From NCBI GenBank assembly GCA_021604805.1, contig BQJR01000001.1, positions 62,001 to 126,000 on the forward strand: a DNA stretch of 64,000 bases, in the 5' to 3' direction. The position numbers were made by a program, and so were the translations under genes. The DNA comes from Planctomycetota bacterium. Its GTDB lineage: Bacteria > Planctomycetota > B15-G4. The notes below the pieces were generated by a model. It was not told the DNA's origin and did not search any database. It was given only the letters and a program-made list of their open reading frames with translations. Positions 1-11,962 of this stretch are shown here, piece by piece; within the stretch, counting starts at the first letter, position 1; every line of letters starts with the position of its first letter.

Positions 1-183
1 GCACGTGCCACCGACGAGACCTTCGTGCAGACCAAAGGCATGTCGCGCAACGATCAGTGGTTGCTGATCTACGACCTGTATCCGATCCCGGTGCACGGCA
101 AGTTGCTCGAGGACGGCGGTCGCGTGAGCGATCCCACCGAACCCGGCGCCAGCGTGTTCGCCTTCGACTTCGCGGCGCGCTGA
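1..183 (+). CDS. C-terminal end of an unidentified protein (5' truncated)
   Basis: An open frame runs in from the window edge and stops at the TGA at 181-183, giving the last 60 residues of a protein. The visible part is soluble-looking, with a stretch reading LLIYDLYPIPVHGK and an ending rich in Phe, Ala and Asp. It has no membrane segment and no motif I recognise. The next gene starts one base after the stop, so the two are probably cotranscribed. Since the neighbour is a polytopic membrane protein, this could be a partner, but that is only context. Confidence 0.55.
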   Translation, partial: ARATDETFVQTKGMSRNDQWLLIYDLYPIPVHGKLLEDGGRVSDPTEPGASVFAFDFAAR

Positions 184-184
184 G

Positions 185-1678
185 ATGCTTGCCCTGCTGC
201 TCAGTCTCGCGTTGGCCCTCGCCTTCGGCGCGTTGTTCGAGAGCTGTTTGCGCAGCGCGCGCGACGTCCACCCCTTGGAGCGCGTCGGGCGCGCGCTGAC
301 CTTCGGTCTCGGTGGCCTCGGCATGCTCAGCATGCTCGCCGACGTGTTGGGCCTCGGCGTGAACCGTCTCAGCGTGGGGGGGCTCACGCTGGCGGCTGCG
401 GTCGGCTTGCTGGCCTGGCGGCGTCGTGCGGGAGCCGACGACAGCGAGCCCGCGCCGCGCCAACTTCAGGACGGCGCGTCGCACGCGGGATGGCGAGCGC
501 TGTCGCCGCAGGCACGCGCGGCCGCGATCGGCCTCTTCGCCCTCGCAGGCATCGCGTTGTTCCTCCAGGTGCGCAGCGGTTTGATCCGTCCCACCTATCA
601 GTTCGACGCGCTCGTGCGCTGGATGTTCAAGGCCAAGGTCTTGGCCACCGACCACACCCTGTTCGGCGCGTTCAGCTACGAGGAAGCCTTCGGCTTCACG
701 CACCAGCGCTACCCTCCGCTCGTGGCGCACATCGCGAACTTGCCCGCGCTCCTCTCGGGCCACTTCGACGACTACATCGCGTCGGCCATGTTCCCGTTCT
801 TTGCGCTGGCGCTCGTGTGCTTGGCGGGCGGCGCGCTGGCGCGTCACGCGGGACTGTTGAGCGGCGCGCTGGTCGCAGCCTGGATCGCGAACCTGCCGCT
901 GATCGCTTTCGTGGACAACCCGCCGCCGGGCTCGGGCTCGTGGTCGGCCATGGCCGACATCCCGCTGGCACTCTTCGTGTGCGCCGCAGGCCTGTCGCTG
1001 ATCGATCTGTTCAGGTCGCCCCGTGGGCGCGCGGCGTGGGGCGTGGCTGCCTGTCTCGCGCTCGCGGCGCTCACCAAGAACGAGGGCTTGCCGCTCCTCG
1101 CAGGCGCGAGCGTGGCGCTCTTCCTGGGTCAGCGCAGCGCTTCGCCCGGGGCGCGGCTGAAGCTGTGCGCGCAGGTCGTGGGCGTCGCCGTGCTCGTGTT
1201 CGTCGCGCTGTGGGGGCACCGCATCCCGGGCATCCCGGCCTACGACGAGAACTACTACGCCCAGGTCGGCCTCGAGCCGCTGCAGGCCGGCGTCGAGCGT
1301 CTCGGCCTGATCCTCATGGGCACCGAGCTCCAAGGCTTCCGCATGCCGGGTCTGCTGCCGGAGCTCGTGTCCTTTCGCTCCTGGAACCTCACCTGGCCGC
1401 TGATCGCCGTGCTCCTGCTCCTCGGCGGGAAGCGCAGTCTCTCGCGCGTGCCGCGGGCGTTGCTGCTGCTGCTGGCCGTGCAGCTGGCGGCTTATGTGGG
1501 CGCCTACATGGTCACGGCCTGGGAGTCACCCAACGCTCGGGCGCTCGTCGGCCCGGGGGGCGATCCTCTTGCTTTCTTGCTGAACCTCACCCTGGGACGC
1601 CTGCTGCTGCACCTCGCGCCGCTCGCGATCTGCGTGAGTCTGCTCGTGAGTCCACTGCGAGCTTCGCGCTCGGGTTGA
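185..1678 (+). CDS. Polytopic membrane protein, GT-C-like glycosyltransferase candidate
   Basis: The protein is 497 residues and mostly hydrophobic, with about ten or more membrane segments starting at the N-terminus. After the fourth segment comes a conserved-looking loop near residues 140-150 (YQFDALVRWMFKAK), followed by FTHQRYPPL. Loops of this kind, with an acidic residue shortly after an early membrane helix, occur in polyprenyl-phosphate sugar transferases of the GT-C type. A later LTKNEGLPLL also fits such proteins. The donor and acceptor cannot be read from the sequence. The ATG sits one base after the upstream stop, so coupling is likely. The function is inferred from architecture only. 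Confidence 0.6.
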   Translation: MLALLLSLALALAFGALFESCLRSARDVHPLERVGRALTFGLGGLGMLSMLADVLGLGVNRLSVGGLTLAAAVGLLAWRRRAGADDSEPAPRQLQDGASHAGWRALSPQARAAAIGLFALAGIALFLQVRSGLIRPTYQFDALVRWMFKAKVLATDHTLFGAFSYEEAFGFTHQRYPPLVAHIANLPALLSGHFDDYIASAMFPFFALALVCLAGGALARHAGLLSGALVAAWIANLPLIAFVDNPPPGSGSWSAMADIPLALFVCAAGLSLIDLFRSPRGRAAWGVAACLALAALTKNEGLPLLAGASVALFLGQRSASPGARLKLCAQVVGVAVLVFVALWGHRIPGIPAYDENYYAQVGLEPLQAGVERLGLILMGTELQGFRMPGLLPELVSFRSWNLTWPLIAVLLLLGGKRSLSRVPRALLLLLAVQLAAYVGAYMVTAWESPNARALVGPGGDPLAFLLNLTLGRLLLHLAPLAICVSLLVSPLRASRSG

Positions 1679-1738
1679 TTCAGCGAGGGGGTGCCGGTTC
1701 AATGACCGGTCTTCCTCAGCCCTCTTGGTCTCCCCCCG

Positions 1739-2314
1739 ATGGTCACGATCTCCACGAACCAGTTCAGCAACGGGATCACCCTGCGCATGGACGGCAAGCT
1801 CTTCGACATGGTGAGCTTCCAGTTCGTCAAGCCGGGCAAGGGCGGCGCCTTCGTGCGCACGCGCCTGAAGAACCTTTCCACCGGGGCGGTGAAGGAAGTC
1901 ACCTTCGACAGCAAAGACAAAGTCGAGCAGGTGATGGTCGACAAGGTCGACATGGAGTACCTGTACCGCGACGCCAACAGCTTCGTGTTCATGGACCCCG
2001 AGACCTTCGACCAAGTGCCGGTCGACGAGCACGTCGTCGCCGAACTGCTTCCGCTGCTCAAAGAGAACACGACCTGCAAGTTCAAGATGGTGGAGGGCGA
2101 GATCATCTCGGTGGCGCTGCCCGACCATTTGATCTTCCAGGTCGTGGAGACCACGCCTTGGGTCAAGGGCAGCACGGCTCAAGGTGGCAACAAGCCGGCG
2201 ACCCTCGATTCGGGCGCGGTCATCCAGGTGCCCGTCTACTTGAATCAAGACGAGTACGTGAAGGTGGACACGCGAACCTCGAGTTTCGTCGAGCGCGTGG
2301 CAGCTCCCCAGTAA
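1739..2314 (+). CDS. efp: Translation elongation factor P
   Basis: EF-P binds ribosomes stalled on polyproline stretches and speeds peptide bond formation. The 191-residue protein has the usual three beta-barrel domains at family length. The domain I loop reads KPGKGGAF at residues 31-38, so the tip residue is Lys34. This matches the lysine-type EF-P that EpmA beta-lysylates, rather than the arginine type rhamnosylated by EarP. No modification gene is visible in this window. The C-terminal half contains the usual LPDHLIFQVVETTPWVKG region. There is no recognisable Shine-Dalgarno sequence before the ATG; the upstream bases are C-rich. It lies just upstream of accB-accC, an arrangement seen in many bacteria. 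Confidence 0.96.
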   Translation: MVTISTNQFSNGITLRMDGKLFDMVSFQFVKPGKGGAFVRTRLKNLSTGAVKEVTFDSKDKVEQVMVDKVDMEYLYRDANSFVFMDPETFDQVPVDEHVVAELLPLLKENTTCKFKMVEGEIISVALPDHLIFQVVETTPWVKGSTAQGGNKPATLDSGAVIQVPVYLNQDEYVKVDTRTSSFVERVAAPQ

Positions 2315-2344
2315 GCGTTCCCCGACTTTCCGGAGACGAAGTCC

Positions 2345-3109
2345 GTGGCTGCACGTAAGAAGACCGCACGTAAGAAGACGGCTCAAAAGGCCGCTCGCAA
2401 GAAAGCCGCTGCCAAGAAGACGGGAGCCGCTTCGGCCACCGCCAAGAAGGCTGCGCGCAAGGCCGTGACGAAGCCCGTCAAGGCTGCGGCGAAGCCCGCC
2501 AAGAAGGCGCCGGCGAAGCGCAAGGCAGCGAGCAAGACCAAGAGCGCCGCCAAGACCAAGAGCGCTGCCAAGTCGAGCGCGCGCACCGCGAGCGTTCGTC
2601 GCAAGCGCGGCGCCGCGCCGGTGGCCGACGCCGCCGCCTTCCCCGAGATCGAGGCGCTCGCCGAGCTCATGGAGAAGCACGGCTTGCACGAGGTGAGCTA
2701 CGCGCGTGAGGCCGACGGCAGCACGAGCCTGCACGTGTCGAAGGGCGGCGCCGCGATGGTGCCCGCTGTCGCGCCTGCGCCGGCCGCACCTGTTGCTGCG
2801 GCGCCCGCCCCTGCGGGGGCGCCCGCGGAAGCGGCGTCCGAGGCGACGCCTGCTGCGCCGGACGAAACACTGCACGCCTTCAAGTCGCCCATGGTCGGCA
2901 CCTTCTACCGGGCGCCGAGCCCCGAGGCCGCCCCCTTCTCGACCACCGGTGACAGCGTCGATCCCAGCTCGGTGGTGTGCATCATCGAAGCCATGAAGGT
3001 GATGAACGAGATCAACCCCGACGCTGCCGGCGAGATCGTCTCCATCGAGGTGGAGAACGGTGAGGCTGTGGAGTTCGGCCAGACGCTCATGCTGCTCCGT
3101 CCCCGCTGA
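2345..3109 (+). CDS. accB: Biotin carboxyl carrier protein of acetyl-CoA carboxylase, with a Lys/Ala-rich N-terminal tail
   Basis: This carrier holds the biotin that AccC carboxylates in the first step of fatty acid synthesis. The C-terminal biotinyl domain (about residues 175-254) carries the EAMKVMNEI motif, with Lys218 as the biotin site. A short helical segment near residues 98-130 (IEALAELMEKHGLHEV) matches the usual BCCP N-terminal region, and an Ala/Pro linker follows. The oddity is residues 1 to about 90, an extension of Lys, Ala and Arg repeats (KKTARKKTAQKAARKKAAAK) resembling a histone H1 tail. It brings the protein to 254 residues, against about 150-170 for typical BCCPs. The start is GTG at 2345, with GGAG ten bases upstream. 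accC follows eleven bases downstream. Confidence 0.95.
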   Translation: MAARKKTARKKTAQKAARKKAAAKKTGAASATAKKAARKAVTKPVKAAAKPAKKAPAKRKAASKTKSAAKTKSAAKSSARTASVRRKRGAAPVADAAAFPEIEALAELMEKHGLHEVSYAREADGSTSLHVSKGGAAMVPAVAPAPAAPVAAAPAPAGAPAEAASEATPAAPDETLHAFKSPMVGTFYRAPSPEAAPFSTTGDSVDPSSVVCIIEAMKVMNEINPDAAGEIVSIEVENGEAVEFGQTLMLLRPR

Positions 3110-3119
3110 GGAGCGCGCC

Positions 3120-4471
<1,352 letters not shown>

Positions 4472-4475
<4 letters not shown>

Positions 4476-5527
4476 TTCGATTCGCCCTGCTTGTGTCGCT
4501 GCTGACTGCTGCGACCTCTGTGGCGTACGGACAATCGTCGGGCATCGAGCAGGGCGCGGGCGAGCAAGTGCTCGTGCGTCAGCTCGCGCCGGCGGTCACC
4601 GTGCGCTTGGGAGCCGACCGCGCTGAGCGCGTGCTCTACTACTTCAGTCCCACGGCCAACCTCGGTCAGGGCGACGAACTCGAGCAAGGTGGGGCGGCGC
4701 ACTCTTCGGTGGCGTTGCCCGAGGGCGGGCTGGTCGAGATGTGGGCGTCCACGCACTTGGTCCTGGACCGACTGGATCGTGGCGGCGACGTGTTGCGCTT
4801 CACCGAGGTCACGTCGAGCACCTTGGTTTCGGCTTCGCGCCCGATGGTGATCGTGCTGCCGGGCGGTGTGCGCGCCGAGTTCCAGGGCACCCGCGTGGAC
4901 GTGCGTCTCGAGCCTGGCATGTTGCGCGTGCGCAATCGCGGCGAAACACCCGTGCGCTTGTTGGGTTTCCTTGCGGTGGATCGCGAGCCGCCCGCGGAGA
5001 ACGGCGAAGGCCTGCTGCTGCTCGAGCGCGGGCAGGAAGCCGAGCTGCCTTTGTTCCGCGAGACGCCGCCCTTGCCCGGTCGTCTGGCCGATCGCTGGTC
5101 GGAGCTCCAACTGCGCCACGACGGCGGTTTCTTGCTCGAGCCCGGATCAGGCAGCCTCGTGTTGCGCCCGTCGCCCGAAGGCGGCCCCGTGCGCGACGAC
5201 ATCAGCGTGGGCGGCGTGCACACGAGCCTCGCGGGTCAGCGCATGTTGCTCGTGCGCAGTCATCGCGCGCCGGTGCTCCCGCCGCTGCACGACGAGCGCC
5301 AGCAACCGCTGGGCGCCACCGCCGCCGAGAAGGCCGGCACGAAAACGATCACAGTTCAAACCTATCTCGACGCCCTCGACGCAGGCTTCAGCCTCGACGA
5401 GATCCGACTGCGCGGCTTCATCGTGTCGCGCGCGGTGATCGACGAAGCCGAACGGCTGATGAGCGCAGAGAACGACACCACGCAGGCCGCGAATCCTGCC
5501 GAAACCCCACTGGAGCAGGACGGATGA
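4472..5527 (+). CDS. Secreted protein of unknown function, weakly FecR-like
   Basis: The 351-residue protein begins with a signal peptide ([18 protein letters not shown]) and should be exported. The middle part has beta-rich stretches including [20 protein letters not shown], which recalls FecR-type domains, but this is weak. The C-terminus has a helical segment ([19 protein letters not shown]) that resembles a short regulatory or docking helix. The GTG start overlaps the accC stop in a GTGA and the end overlaps the next gene in an ATGA, so it sits in one transcription unit between fatty-acid and sugar-nucleotide genes. I do not recognise a specific role. Confidence 0.7.
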
Positions 5528-6459
5528 GAGCCGTTGTCACCGGAGGCGCGGGCTTCCTTGGATCCCACCTGAGCGAACGACTCTTGGCCGAGGGCTGGGA
5601 CGTCGTCGTGATGGACAACCTGATCACCGGCGACTTGGCGAACATCGAGCACCTGATCGGCAACGACCACTTCAAGTTCGTGAAGGTCGACGTGACCGAG
5701 TACCTGCATGTCCCCGGCGACGTGCACAAGTTGTTCCACTTCGCGTCGCCCGCCTCGCCCATCGACTACCTCGAGATGCCGATCCCCACGCTCAAGGTGG
5801 GTTCACTCGGCACGCACAAGGCGCTGGGTCTTGCGCACGCCAAGGGCGCGCGCTTCATCATGGCCAGCACCAGCGAGTGCTACGGCGACCCCGAAGTGCA
5901 TCCGCAGACCGAAGACTACTGGGGTCACGTGAACCCGGTCGGCCCGCGCGGTGTCTACGACGAAGCCAAGCGCTTCAGCGAGGCCATGGTGATGGCCTAC
6001 CACCGCTTCCACGGTTTGGAGACGCGCATCGTGCGCATCTTCAACACCTATGGCCCGCGCATGCGCCTCAACGACGGCCGCGCGCTGCCCGCCTTCATGA
6101 GCCAGGCGCTGCGCGGTGAAGACATCACCGTGTTCGGCGACGGCTCGCAGACGCGCTCCTTCTGCTACGTCGACGATCTGATCGACGGCATCTGGAAGCT
6201 CTCCGAGAGCGACGAGGTCTACCCGACCAACATCGGCAACCCCACCGAGATGACGATCAAGGAGTTCGCCGAGGCGATCGTCGAGCTCACCGGCAGCAAG
6301 AGCAAGATCTCCTACCACCCGTTGCCGCAGGACGACCCGAAGCAGCGCCGTCCCGACATCACCAAGGCCAAGGCCGTGCTCGGTTGGGAGCCCAAGGTGA
6401 AGCTCGCTGACGGGCTCGCCAAGACGCTCGAGTACTTCCGAGGCAAGGTGAGCGCCTGA
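5524..6459 (+). CDS. uxs: UDP-glucuronate decarboxylase (UDP-xylose synthase)
   Basis: This extended short-chain dehydrogenase should convert UDP-glucuronate to UDP-xylose using bound NAD. The 311-residue protein has the Rossmann motif GGAGFLG at 7-13. The catalytic set is Ser/Thr at 115-117 in STSECYGD plus Tyr145 and Lys149 in YDEAKR. The segments [23 protein letters not shown] and DPKQRRPDI are typical of the UXS family. The ATG overlaps the previous stop. It opens a block of nucleotide-sugar genes feeding the polysaccharide locus downstream. A related epimerase is possible, but the motifs favour UXS. Confidence 0.88.
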   Translation: MRAVVTGGAGFLGSHLSERLLAEGWDVVVMDNLITGDLANIEHLIGNDHFKFVKVDVTEYLHVPGDVHKLFHFASPASPIDYLEMPIPTLKVGSLGTHKALGLAHAKGARFIMASTSECYGDPEVHPQTEDYWGHVNPVGPRGVYDEAKRFSEAMVMAYHRFHGLETRIVRIFNTYGPRMRLNDGRALPAFMSQALRGEDITVFGDGSQTRSFCYVDDLIDGIWKLSESDEVYPTNIGNPTEMTIKEFAEAIVELTGSKSKISYHPLPQDDPKQRRPDITKAKAVLGWEPKVKLADGLAKTLEYFRGKVSA

Positions 6460-6460
6460 C

Positions 6461-8296
<1,836 letters not shown>

Positions 8297-8307
8297 CCGG
8301 AGCCACC

Positions 8308-9285
8308 ATGTCGAATCACATCCTGGTCACTGGCGCAGCGGGCTTCATCGGCTCGCACCTCTGCGAGCGCCTGCTCGAACGCGGCGACACGCTCGTCGGG
8401 CTCGACAACTTCAACGACTTCTACGACCCGTCGATCAAGCGCGGTCACGCGGCGCTGCTCGAGAAGCACAGCGGCTTCCGCATGGTCGAGGGCGACATCC
8501 GCGACGAGACCCTGCTCGCGAAGCTGTTCGCCGCCGAGAGCTTCGACTCCGTGATCCACCTGGCCGCCATGGCTGGCGTGCGTCCGAGCCTCGAGCAACC
8601 GGCGCACTACCACGACGTAAACTGCACCGGCACCACGCGCCTGCTCGAAGCCGCGCGCGTGGCGGGCGTCACGCGCTTCATCTTCGGCAGCAGCTCGTCG
8701 GTGTACGGCGGCAACGAGCGCGTGCCCTTCCGCGAAGACGACGACGTGTCGGGCCCGGTGTCGCCCTACGCCGCCACCAAGCGCGGCAACGAACTCACCT
8801 GCTTCACCTTCCATCACCTCTACAAGATGGACATCGCCTGCCTGCGCTTCTTCACGGTGTACGGCCCGCGGCAGCGCCCCGAGATGGCGATCCACAAGTT
8901 CGTGCGCATGCTGCACGAAGGCGAGCCGTTGCCTTGCTTCGGCGACGGCAGCAGCGAGCGCGACTACACCTACGTGCACGACATCCTCGACGGCATCGTG
9001 AAGGCCCACGACAAGACCCAGGGCTACCGCATCTACAACCTCGGTGAGTCGGACACGATCAGCCTGCGCGACCTGGTCGCTGCGATCGGCAAGGCCACCG
9101 GCATCGAGCCGCAGGTCGACTGGCAAGACATGCAGCCGGGCGACGTGCCGCGCACCTACGCCGACGTCACGCGCGCGAAGCAAGAACTCGGCTACGACCC
9201 GCGCGTGAACATCCACGAAGGCCTCGAGCGCTTCGTGGCCTGGTACCGCGGACCCGAAGGCCCCGGCGGCGGGAGCGCGTCATGA
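8308..9285 (+). CDS. NAD-dependent nucleotide-sugar epimerase, UDP-glucuronate 4-epimerase type
   Basis: The 325-residue protein is an extended SDR with GAAGFIGSH near the N-terminus and Tyr154/Lys158 in SPYAATKRG. The segments LDNFNDFYDP, AAMAGVRPSLEQP and FTVYGPRQRPEMAIHKF are characteristic of enzymes that interconvert UDP-glucuronate and UDP-galacturonate. It also ends with the common LGYDPRVNIHEGLERFVAWY. Together with the UXS gene it makes a UDP-uronate branch. Other C4 epimerase specificities cannot be excluded. The ATG at 8308 follows glmS by 11 bases, and the next gene overlaps by ATGA. Confidence 0.85.
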   Translation: MSNHILVTGAAGFIGSHLCERLLERGDTLVGLDNFNDFYDPSIKRGHAALLEKHSGFRMVEGDIRDETLLAKLFAAESFDSVIHLAAMAGVRPSLEQPAHYHDVNCTGTTRLLEAARVAGVTRFIFGSSSSVYGGNERVPFREDDDVSGPVSPYAATKRGNELTCFTFHHLYKMDIACLRFFTVYGPRQRPEMAIHKFVRMLHEGEPLPCFGDGSSERDYTYVHDILDGIVKAHDKTQGYRIYNLGESDTISLRDLVAAIGKATGIEPQVDWQDMQPGDVPRTYADVTRAKQELGYDPRVNIHEGLERFVAWYRGPEGPGGGSAS

Positions 9286-10223
9286 CGCGTGTGCTGGTCA
9301 CCGGCGGGGCGGGCTTCATCGGCAGCCACGTGTCCGAGCAGCTGCTCGCGCGTGGCGACGAGGTCACGGTCGTCGACAACCTCAGCACGGGCAAGCGCGA
9401 GAACTTGCGCGACGGTGTGCGCTTCGTCGAAGGCGACCTCGCGCACGACGGCGTCGCCACGCGCGCGATGGAAGGTTGCGAGAAGGTCGTGCACTGCGCG
9501 GCGTCGGCCTCGGTCACGCGCTCGGTGGAAGATCCCATCGCGAGCAACGAAGCGAACTTGCAAGGCAGCGCGCGCCTGATCCTGGCCGCGCGCGACGCGG
9601 GCGTGCGTCGCATGGTGTACTCGAGCAGCTCGGCGGCCTACGGCGGCACGGTGGAAGGCGCCGCGGTCGAGTCGCTGCGCGAGGCGCCCATGTCGCCCTA
9701 CGGCATGAACAAGTTGGCGGCCGAGCAGCTGTTCCGCATGGCACCCGAACTCTACAGCGTGGACACCGTGTGCCTGCGCTACTTCAACGTGTTCGGCCCG
9801 CGCCAGGACCCCAGCTCGCCGTACTCCGGCGTGATCTCGATCCTGGTGAGCAAGGCGCTGCTCGGCGAAGCGCCCACGATCCATGGCGACGGCGAACAGA
9901 GCCGCGACTTCACCTACGTGGGCGACGTGGTCGCCGCCAATCTCGCCGCGCTCGACTGCGAACGCGGCGGCGGGGCGGTGCTCAACGTGGGCCGCGGCGA
10001 CTCGATCTCGCTCAACCAGCTCTGGGACGCGGTGAGAACCGCGTGCGGGGTGCCTGATCTGCAGGCCGAGCACGGCCCGGCGCGCGCCGGGGACATCCGT
10101 CACAGCCGGGCGGATGCCTCGAAGCTGGCCGAAGTGCTGGGCGTCCGCGCCGGGGTCTCGCTCGAGGACGGGCTCGCCGCCACCGTCGCGTGGTATCGTT
10201 CCAGCCTTTCGACCCGAGCCTGA
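9282..10223 (+). CDS. NAD-dependent UDP-hexose or UDP-N-acetylhexosamine 4-epimerase
   Basis: This is the third extended SDR in the block, 313 residues. It has GGAGFIGSH, SSSSAAYGG, and the active-site Tyr140 and Lys144 in SPYGMNKLAAE. The segments LRYFNVFGPRQDPSSPYSGVIS and HGDGEQSRDFTYVGDV resemble GalE-like and WbpP-like epimerases acting on UDP-Glc(NAc)/Gal(NAc). Substrate cannot be fixed from sequence. It shares 4 bases with the preceding epimerase gene, so the two are translated together. A 118-base gap follows before rmlA. Confidence 0.82.
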   Translation: MTRVLVTGGAGFIGSHVSEQLLARGDEVTVVDNLSTGKRENLRDGVRFVEGDLAHDGVATRAMEGCEKVVHCAASASVTRSVEDPIASNEANLQGSARLILAARDAGVRRMVYSSSSAAYGGTVEGAAVESLREAPMSPYGMNKLAAEQLFRMAPELYSVDTVCLRYFNVFGPRQDPSSPYSGVISILVSKALLGEAPTIHGDGEQSRDFTYVGDVVAANLAALDCERGGGAVLNVGRGDSISLNQLWDAVRTACGVPDLQAEHGPARAGDIRHSRADASKLAEVLGVRAGVSLEDGLAATVAWYRSSLSTRA

Positions 10224-10341
10224 AGGGCCCGTCGCGCCGTCCCGAAGCCTTCACGCGATCTTCGCGCGGAGGCACCGCGCGACCTGACACGCTGCCGGTC
10301 GAAGCCAAACCCGTCTCTCTCCCACGCTGCGATCCGACATC

Positions 10342-11070
10342 ATGAAGGGCGTCATCCTCGCCGGTGGATTGGGCTCACGCCTGATGCCACTCACGAAGAT
10401 CACGAACAAGCACCTGCTCCCGGTGTTTGACCGGCCGATGATCTACTACCCGATCGAGTGCCTGCGCAACGCCGGCATCACCGACATCCTGATCGTGACG
10501 GGCGGCAACAGCGCGGGCGACTTCCTGCGCTTGCTCGAGAACGGCGACGAGCTCGGTGTCACGCTCAGCTACGCCTACCAGCGCGGCGAGGGCGGCATCG
10601 CCGCGGCCTTGCGTCTGGCCTCGCGGTTCGCGGGCGACGAGTCGATCTGCGTGATCCTCGGCGACAACATCATCGAGCGCGACATCAAGCACGTGGTCGA
10701 CCAGTACGAAGCGCGCGGGCACGGCGCGCAGATCCTGCTCAAGGAAGTGCACGACCCCGAGCGCTTCGGCGTGGCCGAGCTCGACGGCGACAAGATCAAG
10801 ACGATCCTCGAGAAGCCCAAGAACCCGCCCACGAACCTCGCGGTGATCGGCGTCTACATGTACGACGCCAAGGTCTTCGAGATCATCGAGACGCTCAAGC
10901 CTTCGGGCCGCGGCGAGCTCGAGATCACCGACGTGAACAACGCCTACATCGAATCGGGCGACATGTTCTACGGCACGCTCGACGGCTGGTGGACCGACGC
11001 AGGCACCTTCGAGAGCCTGTTGCGCGCGAGCCAGATGGTGGCCGACGGCGGGGCCAACCGGGCTTCCTGA
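10342..11070 (+). CDS. rmlA: Glucose-1-phosphate thymidylyltransferase, short form
   Basis: The enzyme joins glucose 1-phosphate and dTTP to make dTDP-glucose, the first step to dTDP-rhamnose. The N-terminus reads KGVILAGGLGSRLMPLT with NKHLLPVFDRPMIYYPIE, the standard nucleotide-binding region. LGDNIIERD holds the metal-binding Asp, and GWWTDAGTFESL is near the C-terminus. At 242 residues it is about 50 shorter than enteric RmlA and belongs to the shorter subgroup lacking the C-terminal extension. The upstream 118 bases hold no obvious promoter or Shine-Dalgarno sequence. The rmlD start lies two bases after the stop codon's first overlap zone, so the genes form an operon. Confidence 0.92.
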   Translation: MKGVILAGGLGSRLMPLTKITNKHLLPVFDRPMIYYPIECLRNAGITDILIVTGGNSAGDFLRLLENGDELGVTLSYAYQRGEGGIAAALRLASRFAGDESICVILGDNIIERDIKHVVDQYEARGHGAQILLKEVHDPERFGVAELDGDKIKTILEKPKNPPTNLAVIGVYMYDAKVFEIIETLKPSGRGELEITDVNNAYIESGDMFYGTLDGWWTDAGTFESLLRASQMVADGGANRAS

Positions 11071-11071
11071 C

Positions 11072-11962
11072 ATGCGCGTGTTGGTCACTGGCGCCGCCGG
11101 CATGTTGGGCTTCGCCCTGCACGACTCGTGTCCGAGCGACATCGAGTGGGTGGGCAGCGACGTGGCCGCCGACTCGCCGCGCGCGCGGCACGCGCTCGAC
11201 ATCACCGACGCGGCCGCCGTCGCTGCGCTGCTCGACGCCGAAGGCATCGAGGCCGTGGTCAATGCCGCGGCCTACACCAATGTCGACGGCTGCGAAGAGC
11301 ACGAGGCCGACGCGCTGGCTGTCAACGGTCAGGGCGCGGGCAACCTCGCGCGCGCTTGCGCTGAACGCAACTTGCCGCTGATCCACGTCAGCACCGACTA
11401 CGTGTTCGACGGCAAGATCCCGGCCCCCGGCTGCTACGCCGAAGGCGACACCGTCGGCCCGCTCTCGGGCTACGGCCGCACCAAGTTGGCCGGCGAAGAA
11501 CAGGTGCTCGCCGCGGGCGGACGCGCCTGGATCGCGCGCACCCAATGGCTCTACGGTCTGCACGGCGGCAACTTCGTCGAGACCATGCTGCGCCTGGCCG
11601 GTGAGCGCGACGAGCTCACAGTGGTCAACGATCAGGTCGGCAGCCCGACCTCCACGCACGACCTCGCACCGCTGCTCTGGGCGCTGCTCCAGGAGCAACC
11701 CGCGCCGGGCGTGTATCACGCGGTGAACTCGGGCGACTGTTCCTGGTTCGACTTCGCCTGCGAGATCTTCAGCCAGGCTCAGGCCGAGGTGCGCGTGGCG
11801 CCGATGGATTCCAGTCAGCTGAACCGCCCCGCGCCGCGCCCTGCGCGCTCGGTGCTCAACACCGCCAAACTGCAAGCCGCGCTGGGTCGCGAGATCCCGC
11901 ACTGGCGCGACGCCCTGTCGCGCTACCTCGCGCGTCGCACTGCTCCCGGAGCGACCTCATGA
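11072..11962 (+). CDS. rmlD: dTDP-4-dehydrorhamnose reductase
   Basis: This NADPH-dependent SDR carries out the last step of dTDP-L-rhamnose synthesis. The 296 residues contain VTGAAGMLG, AAAYTNVDGCEE, the STDYVFDG motif (Ser107/Thr108/Asp109) and catalytic Tyr134 and Lys138 in SGYGRTKLAGEE. LYGLHGGNFVETMLRLA and VNDQVGSPT are also typical of the family. It begins one base after rmlA and overlaps rmlB by ATGA. No rmlC epimerase gene is present in the cluster, which matters because RmlD acts on the RmlC product. Confidence 0.94.
   Translation: MRVLVTGAAGMLGFALHDSCPSDIEWVGSDVAADSPRARHALDITDAAAVAALLDAEGIEAVVNAAAYTNVDGCEEHEADALAVNGQGAGNLARACAERNLPLIHVSTDYVFDGKIPAPGCYAEGDTVGPLSGYGRTKLAGEEQVLAAGGRAWIARTQWLYGLHGGNFVETMLRLAGERDELTVVNDQVGSPTSTHDLAPLLWALLQEQPAPGVYHAVNSGDCSWFDFACEIFSQAQAEVRVAPMDSSQLNRPAPRPARSVLNTAKLQAALGREIPHWRDALSRYLARRTAPGATS

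Noticed and set aside
1579..1675. C-terminus of the first membrane protein checked for a PEP-type sorting signal
   Set aside because: It ends in a hydrophobic segment and an Arg, but has no Pro-Glu-Pro-like motif before it, so it is an ordinary last helix.
1691..1712. Small hairpin CCGGT/ACCGG before efp
   Set aside because: The 5-bp stem is too short to support a regulatory call.
6400..6460. Search for a glmS ribozyme
   Set aside because: The upstream gene ends one base before the glmS start, so there is no room, and no ribozyme core was seen.
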